Source of the DNA: Sulfuricurvum sp.
GTDB lineage: Bacteria > Campylobacterota > Campylobacteria > Campylobacterales > Sulfurimonadaceae
NCBI GenBank assembly: GCA_030696285.1
Contig: JAUYSQ010000011.1
Coordinates: forward strand, 1 to 45,390
Direction: 5' to 3'
Length of the DNA stretch: 45,390 nucleotides
Positions within the stretch are counted from its first letter, which is position 1; each line of letters opens with the position of its first letter. Under the pieces are notes generated by a model, which saw only the letters and a program-made list of their open reading frames with translations, had not been told where the DNA came from and ran no database searches. The translations under genes were made by a program, and so were the position numbers. Below are positions 1 through 7,278 of the stretch, piece by piece.

Positions 1-1
1 C

Positions 2-250
2 CATCCGGGATGTACGGAGAAAGACATGCACGATCTGAAGCGTTTTACCACCGATGAACTCAAGATGAATCCCGAACAGGCACAGGTCTTTACCCCGACC
101 CCTGGAACCTATTCGGCGGTGATGTACTACACCGAGATGGACCCAAAAACCCGTGAAAAAATCTTCGTCGAAAAAGATACCGCGCGTAAAGAGAAACAAA
201 AACAGATTGTCGTACAAAAAGAGAGCTTTAAAAGCGGGTTTGCGAGTTAG
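2..250 (+). CDS. YgiQ-family radical SAM protein, C-terminal fragment
   Basis: Only the last 82 codons lie in the window; the reading frame is open to the left edge, so the ATG at 26 is internal. The fragment begins HPGCTEKDMHDL and contains the block QVFTPTPGTYSAVMYYTEMDP. These match the C-terminal region of the large YgiQ-type (UPF0313) radical SAM proteins as I know them, with the iron-sulfur domain upstream and outside the window. The tail is lysine-rich and typical of the end of this family. The cellular role of YgiQ proteins is not firmly known. The gene converges on the GGDEF-EAL gene, and its TAG stop overlaps the stop of a decayed EAL tail on the other strand. Confidence 0.75.
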   Translation, partial: HPGCTEKDMHDLKRFTTDELKMNPEQAQVFTPTPGTYSAVMYYTEMDPKTREKIFVEKDTARKEKQKQIVVQKESFKSGFAS

Positions 251-303
251 TTAAGCGATTTTGGCTTGCCGGTATAATACCCTTGTGAATAATCAATATT
301 ACT
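247..303 (-). pseudogene. Decayed C-terminal tail of an EAL-domain gene
   Basis: Minus-strand translation from 303 to the TAA at 247-249 gives SNIDYSQGYYTGKPKSLN and a stop. This is the characteristic end of an EAL domain (compare YSQGYYTGKPHFL at the end of the adjacent gene and NIDYAQGFYIGKP at the end of the second GGDEF-EAL gene). The frame is closed by a stop codon at 304-306, so only about 18 codons survive. At DNA level 263-291 matches 349-377, inside the intact gene, at 23 of 29 positions. It is probably the leftover of a tandem paralogue or of a replaced tail. Confidence 0.7.
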
Positions 304-335
304 CTATTACGGACATTGTAGCATCAAACGGCTAA

Positions 336-2249
336 CTATAAAAAGTGCGGTTTACCCGTATAGTATCCTTGCGAATACGTAATCCCAAGCTCAGTAATAA
401 TGGTGAGTATCTCCTCGGTTGCGACGAACTCAGCAATGGTTTCGATACCGATACGATGAGCGAAATCAACGATGGATTCAACGACAATTCTGTGGCGTGA
501 ATTTTGATCGATCGTACGGATAAGGGAACCGTCGATTTTTAAAAAATCAACATTGAGTTTGAGAATATTTTCAAAGTTTGAATAGCCACTCCCAAAATCA
601 TCGATTGCGATGGCAGCTCCAAGTTCTTTCATACGGGTGATAAATGAGGCGACTTCTTCGAAGTTTTCGATTCCTTCAGATTCTAAAATTTCGAAAACAA
701 CGCGGCTTGCTGTCCCTGTTTGTTTTAAAATTCGCTCAATATTGGCGAGGGTATAAGGATCGAGAATATCGGTGCTGGAGAGGTTGATAGAAAAATGTTC
801 AGTGCGTTGAGCGAATGTATGACACGCTTGATAGATTACCTCTTGTGTGATATTTGAGTAGAGTTTAGTTTTTTGGGCAATCGGTAAAAAATCGTTGGGA
901 GGGATGAGTGTTCCATCATCACGTTGGATTCGGACCAATGTCTCATATTTTTCGATCACCCCTGTTTTGCAATTGACAATCGGTTGGTATTGGCAAACAA
1001 TACGGTGTTCGATGAGGGCTTGGCGTATTTGTGCGGACATCGCAATATTCATTTTATACTGCTCTTCAATCCCTTCACTCGGATCATACAGAGAGTAGGG
1101 TTTTTTAAGAGCGCGGGCTTTATTGAGGGCAACATCAGCATGAATGAGAGGTTTATCACTCATAATAGCTACCCCTATGGTGGCCCGAAGATGAAAGGTT
1201 TCATCTCCGATAATAAAATTTCTCTCTCCGAAGGTAGCGAGTAAGCTCTCAATATTCCTTTGAATTTTTTCTCGTGAAAAATCACGCGGGAGAATTGTGG
1301 CAAATTCATCCCCGCCGATACGGTAAGGTTGTACTTTCATCTCGCTGAGCCAATATGCTATTTGGTTGAGGAGATCATCGCCTGCATCGATTCCAAAAAA
1401 ATCATTAATCTCTTTGAAATCATCAATATTGAAAATAGTGATCGTATTGTCGGGGAAGAGAAGCAGATCCTCTTGAAGTTTTAGACGGTTCGGAAGGGCG
1501 GTTAATGTATCGTGATAAAGATTTTGGGTGAGCTCGCGTGTTTTTTCTTTTACTTTTTGTTCTAAATCTTGGTTAATACTTTCAATCGTGTGTGAATAAT
1601 TTTTAACGCTTTGCTGCATGGCGTCAAAAGCATTGATAATGTCTAAAAACTCGCTCTGAGAGTAGGGGGTATCAAAGGATAAACTCTCTCCCGGCTTAAA
1701 ATTGTGTAGTTTATTGGCAATATGTTTGATGGGAAAGAGGAGATGGTTGATCCATGATGTCAGTAATAGTAACGAGATCATGGAGATTAGACTGATTAAT
1801 CCCAAAAGAAAATAGAAATACATCATTGTTTCGTCTACTGTTTTTCCTGAGTAGGTGAGGGAGAGGGTTCCGATGGGAATGATTGTGTTGGGTTTAAAAA
1901 GAGTTTTAGATACTGAAATGGTATGAGATTGAGGTGTGGTATCCGGTTGATAGGAGTAGAGAATAGTTCCATATTCGTTGATTAAAGTGATATGGGTTAC
2001 CTCTTTTAGCTTTGCAATGGAGGCAAGTTTTTCATCAATAGTGGGTGTAAGTCCTAAAAAAAGGGAGATGGCGACTGACTTATCAACTGTATCGAGCAGC
2101 AAGCGTGCCTTTTGCTCTTCTGCGCTCAAGGTGGTATGCCGAACAATAAAATACGTTGAGAGAAGTAAAACTAAAAGAATAATGGAACCGGCAGTGATAA
2201 GCGTAATAAAAATTTTCGTCGACAGCTTGGCATTTTTAAAATTGTTCAT
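336..2249 (-). CDS. Membrane-bound GGDEF-EAL cyclic-di-GMP protein
   Basis: A 637-residue inner-membrane protein that should make and/or break cyclic-di-GMP. A transmembrane segment near residues 12-36 and a second near 142-165 bracket a periplasmic sensor region. A HAMP-like linker and a short coiled coil ending in EKTREL follow. The diguanylate cyclase motif is intact (GGDEF, residues 312-316), with no RxxD inhibitory site directly before it. The EAL domain keeps most phosphodiesterase landmarks: YETLVR in place of EAL, INLSS, FEILESEG, DDFG (D550, D551), LKIDGS and QGYYTGKP. Both activities are therefore plausible, and hydrolysis looks more complete than in the paralogue at 9440-11368. The start overlaps the stop of the YfiR-like gene by four bases, so it is the last gene of a TonB receptor/YfiR-like/GGDEF-EAL operon. 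Confidence 0.93.
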   Translation of the reverse strand: MNNFKNAKLSTKIFITLITAGSIILLVLLLSTYFIVRHTTLSAEEQKARLLLDTVDKSVAISLFLGLTPTIDEKLASIAKLKEVTHITLINEYGTILYSYQPDTTPQSHTISVSKTLFKPNTIIPIGTLSLTYSGKTVDETMMYFYFLLGLISLISMISLLLLTSWINHLLFPIKHIANKLHNFKPGESLSFDTPYSQSEFLDIINAFDAMQQSVKNYSHTIESINQDLEQKVKEKTRELTQNLYHDTLTALPNRLKLQEDLLLFPDNTITIFNIDDFKEINDFFGIDAGDDLLNQIAYWLSEMKVQPYRIGGDEFATILPRDFSREKIQRNIESLLATFGERNFIIGDETFHLRATIGVAIMSDKPLIHADVALNKARALKKPYSLYDPSEGIEEQYKMNIAMSAQIRQALIEHRIVCQYQPIVNCKTGVIEKYETLVRIQRDDGTLIPPNDFLPIAQKTKLYSNITQEVIYQACHTFAQRTEHFSINLSSTDILDPYTLANIERILKQTGTASRVVFEILESEGIENFEEVASFITRMKELGAAIAIDDFGSGYSNFENILKLNVDFLKIDGSLIRTIDQNSRHRIVVESIVDFAHRIGIETIAEFVATEEILTIITELGITYSQGYYTGKPHFL

Positions 2250-2776
2250 TCAACCCACCGTACCATTTGATAAAGGCTATCATTAAAATGATAGTCTCCT
2301 AATGTTAACGTATTTTTATTCAAATAAATGATAGTGGAACGTTCAATGGCAATCGACCCTAGCGCACCAAGGGGTAAATCGGCAATATTGTAGACAAATG
2401 TGGGAATTTTTTTCTCTTTACTGTGAGCAATTGCTTTTAGGATTGAGGCTTGACTCGCTTCGAGCAGATACAAGAAGGAGAGGTCGCGTCGCGCAGAGAG
2501 TTCATTAATATGGATTGCTACGGCGGTAAATTTTATGGAGCCTACTTGACCTTTATGATACGCATTGATTTTATCCGTGACACTTAGTGCAAATGCCTTC
2601 CGATCATCATCATAGATAACTCCCAGCGTGACTTTCGACGAGTTGCTACGGTTTTTAATATCACTGTCAAGTGCCATAATTTTAGGAAGCATCCGAGTTT
2701 GGACATCGAGTAAGAGAGTGTTCTCGGCGAATAAAACAGTACTGATGTAAAAATAGAGGATAAGAAAACGGCACAT
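2246..2776 (-). CDS. YfiR-like periplasmic protein (DUF4154-like)
   Basis: A small exported protein. The start is set at the ATG at 2774-2776, giving 176 residues with a clean signal peptide (MCRFLILYFYISTVLFAEN). The longer frame from 2836 would run back into the receptor gene. The mature part has the rhythm of YfiR/DUF4154 proteins, which are periplasmic regulators of inner-membrane diguanylate cyclases: a beta strand near KVTLGVIYDDD, a middle segment LSFLYLLEASQ, and a C-terminal stretch with a conserved-looking IYLNKNTL. The family call rests on this pattern and on position: one base after a TonB receptor and overlapping a GGDEF-EAL gene, an order known for YfiR-like genes. I infer that it relays a signal from the outer membrane or periplasm to the GGDEF-EAL protein. 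A periplasmic binding-protein fragment is the alternative. Confidence 0.6.
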   Translation of the reverse strand: MCRFLILYFYISTVLFAENTLLLDVQTRMLPKIMALDSDIKNRSNSSKVTLGVIYDDDRKAFALSVTDKINAYHKGQVGSIKFTAVAIHINELSARRDLSFLYLLEASQASILKAIAHSKEKKIPTFVYNIADLPLGALGSIAIERSTIIYLNKNTLTLGDYHFNDSLYQMVRWVE

Positions 2777-2777
2777 T

Positions 2778-4781
2778 CTAAAACTTCCACCCCGCGCGTA
2801 TCCAGCAGGTGCGATCGGACACTGGGTAATCATCACTGTATGTCAAGGGAGTGGCAGGATAGCGAACGACGGTATTGGCAATATTTTTTATGATTCCTTG
2901 GGCATACCATCCTTTATGGGTGTTCATATTCCATCCCAGCGTAATATCGAGGGTATTATAGGCTTCTAGTGTCTCACGAGTATCACGATCGTGACGTTTT
3001 TTAGCTCCCACGTAATTCCAAATGCCCCCCATGCTCCAGTCATCATTGAGATCATACGCATACGCTGCCTTGATCAAATGCGATGCCGCATACGGGAGAG
3101 GAGACTCATTACCCATGTTATCCCTCACTGTTCCGTGAATGTAACTATAGGAAAGGGAAAGAGTGTCTTTGGGAGTGAGTTTTCCCCGTAATTCGGCTTC
3201 CCCCCCTACAATAGTATTTTCTCCGTAATTTTGAAACGTATTGTTTGCATCACGGACAATCTGATTGGAATTTTCAAGATAAAAAAGATTGATCCCCATT
3301 GTTGCTTGAGGAGTGAATTTATACAGATACTGTGCTTCGTAGGAGGTAACATGTTCAGGTTCCAACTCCGGATTTCCGATTCGTTCCGGATTGTTGCCGA
3401 CATACATCTCCTGCCAAGAAGGGAGGCGGATGCTGTTGCCGATCATTGCTTTAAAAATATGGCTATAGGAGGGTTGATAGACGAGAGAACCTCGCCCGTA
3501 CCAATACAAAGGCGATCGGTCACTTTTAATCCCTCCCCATGTGATTGCCAGTGCCCATCGATCGTTGATGTCGATTGTATCGCTGAGATAAAACTCGTGA
3601 ACATGACGCTTGGCGGCATCGGCATTGAAAAAAGGAGCCGTATCGGTATAATCGACGAGACCGATACCATCCGATCTGTCGGTTGAAACAGATGACAGAT
3701 CGATAGCACTCTCGTATTTGAGCGTATAGCCACCCGTCAGAGTATGGTTTTTAAATCCTTTATATTCAGCCGTGATTCCTCCATGCAGAAGACGATTTTG
3801 AAGCATTAGCATTGCCCAATATCCCTCGGGATACAACGTGCTTGGAGGCAATGTCAGAGAGTTGCTTGCCCATTCATCTTCCATGATTCCTGCTTTGAAC
3901 TTAAGGGTTAAATCGTCGGTTATACTTTGGCGATACTCTCCTTGGAGATACCATGAGTCGTTCTGTCGTGTCCCATCTTCATTGGGGAGAACGTTAAAGT
4001 TTCCGAAGGCGCTTCCGCTGTGGTATTCGTTGACGCGTCCCTGAATGGTCAATTGCTGCGTTCTAAGACTCATACCTAAACCTAGATGATCGCTGCTGAG
4101 GTTGGCAAAACCGCTTGGTGAAGGACCGTATTTAGAACTTCCTTGGACGCTGATGGGTGTATGGAGATCATTGGTTTGATAAAAAACGTCGGTAGCGAGT
4201 TTCCACTTCTCGCCCTGATAAAGATTCCAGCCTCCGATTGTTCGGCTTTGGTTATTTCCAAGCGAAGCAAAAAGAGTACTGCCTAGAGATGAACCGGATG
4301 CATAGGTAATGACATTGATCGTCCCGGCATAGCCATTGACCCCCTCCACGAAACTGCCACTTCCGCGTACTACCTCGATTCTTTGAATGAGTTCGATGGG
4401 AAAATCGAGATACGCATTGTACGAATCAAAACTGATATTGTTGACGACGACTCCGTCGATGACGAGCTTGGTTTGACCGTAAGCGAGAGGATTGGAGCCA
4501 CGTATGATAGGGGTTCGATTATTAAGATTATCGGTCGTCATATCAACGGAAGGGACGAACAGCAATGCTTCACCGAGCGTTTTTGCCCCAAATTTCATGA
4601 TATCATCGGTATGAAGAACCGAAAGGATAAAGGGCTGGTAATCAATATTTTGATTGGTTTGCGTTGCGAGTTGCGTCGTCTCAGAGATATCTTCCAGAAG
4701 TGAGGCAGCCAAATCGGTATCGGATGCCAAAGCGTATGCTGCAAAAAATGATAAGGATAGAGCCCACGGAAGTATACGCAC
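2778..4781 (-). CDS. TonB-dependent outer-membrane receptor
   Basis: A 667-residue receptor for energised uptake of a scarce ligand across the outer membrane. The GTG start at 4779-4781 has AGAGGTG just upstream and gives a signal peptide (MRILPWALSLSFFAAYALAS). The plug domain spans about residues 45-165, with FGAKTLGEALLFVPSV, an IRGSNP segment, and the closing IQRIEVVRGSGSFVEGVNGYAGTINVIT. The rest is a beta-barrel ending in an aromatic residue (AGWKF). The substrate cannot be read from sequence; iron chelates or another metal complex are usual. It heads an operon with the YfiR-like and GGDEF-EAL genes, so ligand binding may feed c-di-GMP signalling. It is divergent from the S4 protein, with overlapping -10 elements between them. 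Confidence 0.92.
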   Translation of the reverse strand: MRILPWALSLSFFAAYALASDTDLAASLLEDISETTQLATQTNQNIDYQPFILSVLHTDDIMKFGAKTLGEALLFVPSVDMTTDNLNNRTPIIRGSNPLAYGQTKLVIDGVVVNNISFDSYNAYLDFPIELIQRIEVVRGSGSFVEGVNGYAGTINVITYASGSSLGSTLFASLGNNQSRTIGGWNLYQGEKWKLATDVFYQTNDLHTPISVQGSSKYGPSPSGFANLSSDHLGLGMSLRTQQLTIQGRVNEYHSGSAFGNFNVLPNEDGTRQNDSWYLQGEYRQSITDDLTLKFKAGIMEDEWASNSLTLPPSTLYPEGYWAMLMLQNRLLHGGITAEYKGFKNHTLTGGYTLKYESAIDLSSVSTDRSDGIGLVDYTDTAPFFNADAAKRHVHEFYLSDTIDINDRWALAITWGGIKSDRSPLYWYGRGSLVYQPSYSHIFKAMIGNSIRLPSWQEMYVGNNPERIGNPELEPEHVTSYEAQYLYKFTPQATMGINLFYLENSNQIVRDANNTFQNYGENTIVGGEAELRGKLTPKDTLSLSYSYIHGTVRDNMGNESPLPYAASHLIKAAYAYDLNDDWSMGGIWNYVGAKKRHDRDTRETLEAYNTLDITLGWNMNTHKGWYAQGIIKNIANTVVRYPATPLTYSDDYPVSDRTCWIRAGWKF

Positions 4782-4840
4782 CTATTCACCTCTATCTTTA
4801 AATATAACTTTCTTAATAATATCAAAATAAAAGTTAATTA

Positions 4841-4852
4841 ATCACCTCCTTA
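4841..4852 (-). promoter_or_regulatory. Free-standing perfect Shine-Dalgarno-like sequence
   Basis: The minus strand reads TAAGGAGGTGAT here, an 11-12 base complement of the usual 16S rRNA 3' end. It lies about 60 nt upstream of the receptor start, which has its own ribosome site. No ATG or GTG follows at normal spacing. A TTG at 4825 is too far away and opens a frame that runs inside the receptor gene. Confidence 0.35.
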
Positions 4853-4866
4853 CCTACATTTTAGTT

Positions 4867-4874
4867 ATTATAAT
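4867..4874. promoter_or_regulatory. Overlapping divergent -10 elements
   Basis: ATTATAAT carries TATAAT on the plus strand (4869-4874, towards the S4 gene) and TATAAT on the minus strand (4867-4872, towards the TonB receptor). No clear -35 hexamer is visible for either, which is common in Campylobacterota promoters. Confidence 0.45.
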
Positions 4875-4915
4875 CTACAATAAAAACTTCAAAACTACTA
4901 GAAACGGAATACTTT

Positions 4916-5164
4916 TTGCGTATCGATAAATTTTTAAATGCGGTCAATCTCACCAAACGTCGTGCAGTAGCTCAGGATATGATTGAAGAGGGGGTTGTTC
5001 TCATCAATGGCAAAGCCGTTAAATCCTCTAAAAATGTGGCAATCGGGGATATCATTACCCTTGTGTATCTAGCCCGAGAGCAACGCTTTGAAGTGCTGCA
5101 GCTCCCCACTATCAAATCAACCCCAAAATCTCAGCAGCATCTCTATGTCAAGGAGCTTGTGTGA
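4916..5164 (+). CDS. S4-domain RNA-binding protein
   Basis: An 82-residue protein that is almost entirely an S4 RNA-binding fold: MRIDKFLNAVNLTKRRAVAQDMIEEGVVLINGKAVKSS, with the strand pair and GDIITL turn of the family. It resembles Hsp15/RqcP-like small S4 proteins that bind ribosomal RNA or stalled 50S subunits; which one is not decidable. The start is TTG at 4916, preceded by a weak CGGA. The stop overlaps the GTG start of trpD by four bases, so the two are translationally coupled. S4 protein, tsaE, lptB and rpoN in this order is a familiar Campylobacterota cluster; trpD is the added member here. Confidence 0.85.
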   Translation: MRIDKFLNAVNLTKRRAVAQDMIEEGVVLINGKAVKSSKNVAIGDIITLVYLAREQRFEVLQLPTIKSTPKSQQHLYVKELV

Positions 5165-6141
5165 ATCCGACAAAAAGCGATTTTGAAGCATTGTTCGAAC
5201 ATCGTTTAAGCGATGAGGAGATGCGGCAGTTTTTACTGTCACTGCCGTTGAATGATTCTACCTCTGCCTCGATGATTGCGACGGCAGCTGAGGTAATGAA
5301 ACAGCACGCCATCAAGCTTCCGGTATCGCAAGAACTTACATCGAAGCTGATCGATGTCGTCGGTACGGGGGGAGATAAAAGCGGAAGTTTCAATGTCAGC
5401 TCCACGGTAGCGATTCTTCTCTCTGCATGCGGTGCGTATGTGGCAAAGCACGGTAACCGCTCTATTACTTCCAAATCAGGCAGTGCCGATGTCCTCGAAC
5501 ATTTAGGGGTTAAACTCGATTTGCCTTTGGAAAAAAATGCGAGATTGCTGGAAGAGACCGGATTTGCGTTTTTATTTGCCCAATACCACCATCCGGCGAT
5601 GAAATTCATCATGCCGATCCGACGCAGTATCCCAGAAAAGACGGTTTTTAATATTTTGGGGCCCCTGACCAATCCGGTAGGGCTATCGAAAATCCTTTTG
5701 GGTGTATTTGATGAGGTATTTGTCTCCAAAATGGTTGAAGCCGCTCGAACCCTAGGGATGAAATCGGCAATTGTAGTGAGCTCACGTGAAAAAATGGATG
5801 AGATCAGCATCAGCGATATCACCTATGCGGCAAGGTTACAGAATAATAAAATTGACTATTTCGAAATTGACCCTGAATCAATCGGGATTAAAAAAGTACC
5901 GTTTGAAGCGATTTTAGGGGGCGAAGCGCAGGAAAATGCGACGATTCTTACCAATATTCTGAATAATCGTGCTACTGATGCACAACGCGATATGGTCCTT
6001 ATCAATGCTGCGTATGCGTTGATTGCAGAGGGAGCCGCACGGGATGTTCAAGAAGGGCTGGAGATAGCTCGTGATGGGCTGCTTAGTGGTAAAGCAGCAA
6101 AAAAATTAGCCCAAATTATTGCCGTATCGTCCAAGCTATGA
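5161..6141 (+). CDS. trpD: Anthranilate phosphoribosyltransferase
   Basis: A 326-residue enzyme of tryptophan synthesis that joins anthranilate to PRPP. Visible motifs are GTGGD (residues 68-72, pyrophosphate loop), the KHGNRSITSKSGSADVLE block that binds PRPP and anthranilate, and GPLTNP. The start is GTG at 5161, overlapping the S4 gene stop. The stop overlaps the ATG of tsaE. Length is slightly short for the family (about 340) but all core motifs are present. It sits alone among non-tryptophan genes, so the rest of the trp pathway must lie elsewhere. Confidence 0.96.
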   Translation: MNPTKSDFEALFEHRLSDEEMRQFLLSLPLNDSTSASMIATAAEVMKQHAIKLPVSQELTSKLIDVVGTGGDKSGSFNVSSTVAILLSACGAYVAKHGNRSITSKSGSADVLEHLGVKLDLPLEKNARLLEETGFAFLFAQYHHPAMKFIMPIRRSIPEKTVFNILGPLTNPVGLSKILLGVFDEVFVSKMVEAARTLGMKSAIVVSSREKMDEISISDITYAARLQNNKIDYFEIDPESIGIKKVPFEAILGGEAQENATILTNILNNRATDAQRDMVLINAAYALIAEGAARDVQEGLEIARDGLLSGKAAKKLAQIIAVSSKL

Positions 6142-6548
6142 TGACATTGACGTTAGATGAGCTCCCCCAACTGTGTCAACAAATAGAGCGTGCGCTTCCG
6201 CGAGGCGGAGTGGTGATTTTACAAGGGGATTTGGCCAGCGGCAAGACGACATTTACGCAAGCCTTCGCGACCTTTTTGAGGCTGGAAGATGCGGTTACCT
6301 CTCCGACATTTTCGCTTCAACAGGTGTATGGAGACCGGCTTTTCCATTATGATCTTTACAATTACGGATTTGAGAGGTTTTTGAGTCTTGGAATGATGGA
6401 AGAGCTGGAACGTCCGGGATATCATTTGATCGAATGGGGAGATGATGTACTGATCGGATGGCTAAAGAAGGCCGGATTTGACTACATTATTGTAAAAATC
6501 AGTAAAAGCGACAACGCTACGCGAGAGTATGAGGTAACAAATGGATAA
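6138..6548 (+). CDS. tsaE: tRNA threonylcarbamoyladenosine ATPase TsaE
   Basis: A 136-residue P-loop ATPase that assists TsaB/TsaD in making the t6A37 modification of ANN-decoding tRNAs. The Walker A loop is GDLASGKTT, followed by the family block VTSPTFSLQQVY and LFHYDLYNYG. The C-terminal part contains HLIEWGDDV, as in other TsaE proteins. It overlaps trpD by four bases (ATGA; a second ATG follows at 6141) and lptB by eight bases, so the whole set looks like one transcript. Confidence 0.93.
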   Translation: MMTLTLDELPQLCQQIERALPRGGVVILQGDLASGKTTFTQAFATFLRLEDAVTSPTFSLQQVYGDRLFHYDLYNYGFERFLSLGMMEELERPGYHLIEWGDDVLIGWLKKAGFDYIIVKISKSDNATREYEVTNG

Positions 6549-7275
6549 ATCAAAACATACATTAAAAATCGATAGTTTAGTAAAAACGATCAAAAACCAT
6601 GAGATTGTTCGCGGTGTCAGTATGGAACTGCATACGGGTGAGGTAGTGGGACTATTGGGACCCAATGGTGCGGGTAAAACAACCACCTTTTATATGATTT
6701 GTGGATTGGTGGAGGCAACAAAAGGTCATGTCTATATCGATGGTGAAGATGTATCAGGGTTGTCTTTGCACAAACGGTCCCAAATGGGGATCGGGTATTT
6801 GCCTCAAGAGGCATCGATTTTTAAAGATTTGAGTGTTGAAGAAAACCTTATCATCGCCGCTGAAGCAGGAAAACTTTCCAAGGAGATGCAAGGGCAGCGA
6901 ATCGAAGAGCTGCTGGAAATGTTCAACATCGAACCTATTCGAAATCGTCGCGGGATCAATCTCAGCGGTGGTGAGCGGCGACGTGCGGAGATCGCCCGTG
7001 CATTGGTCAATAAACCCCGTTTTTTACTTCTTGATGAGCCGTTCGCGGGGGTAGATCCTATTGCAGTCATGGACATTCAAAATGTCATCAAACAGCTTGT
7101 GGAGTATGGAATAGGGGTTTTGATTACCGATCATAATGTTCGTGAAACCCTTGCGGTATGTGATCGTGCGTACGTCATCAAAAGTGGTTCCCTTCTCGCA
7201 TCGGGTACCAGTGATGAGATTGCTCACAATACGGATGTGCGAGAACATTATCTCGGTGAATCGTTTAGGCTCTAG
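6541..7275 (+). CDS. lptB: LPS export ABC transporter ATP-binding protein LptB
   Basis: A 244-residue ABC ATPase that powers lipopolysaccharide extraction from the inner membrane with LptF/LptG. Walker A GPNGAGKTT is at residues 40-48, the Q-loop region is GYLPQEASIFKDLSVEEN, the signature LSGGE is at 141-145, Walker B FLLLDE is at 161-166, and the H-loop is ITDHNV. The ASIFKDLSVEENL and LINKPRFLLLDEPFAGVDPIAV-type segments are typical of LptB rather than other ABC ATPases. It overlaps tsaE and is followed three bases later by rpoN, the classic lptB-rpoN linkage. Confidence 0.96.
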   Translation: MDKSKHTLKIDSLVKTIKNHEIVRGVSMELHTGEVVGLLGPNGAGKTTTFYMICGLVEATKGHVYIDGEDVSGLSLHKRSQMGIGYLPQEASIFKDLSVEENLIIAAEAGKLSKEMQGQRIEELLEMFNIEPIRNRRGINLSGGERRRAEIARALVNKPRFLLLDEPFAGVDPIAVMDIQNVIKQLVEYGIGVLITDHNVRETLAVCDRAYVIKSGSLLASGTSDEIAHNTDVREHYLGESFRL

Positions 7276-7278
7276 CGC

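Noticed and set aside
2776-2836. Longer N-terminus for the YfiR-like protein starting at 2836
   Set aside because: It runs inside the receptor gene, lacks a signal peptide at the front, and would bury the clear signal sequence that begins at 2776.
4595-4825. Small minus-strand frame with a TTG start downstream of the strong ribosome-site-like sequence
   Set aside because: Spacing from the AAGGAGG is too long and almost the whole frame lies inside the TonB receptor gene in another phase; no coding character.
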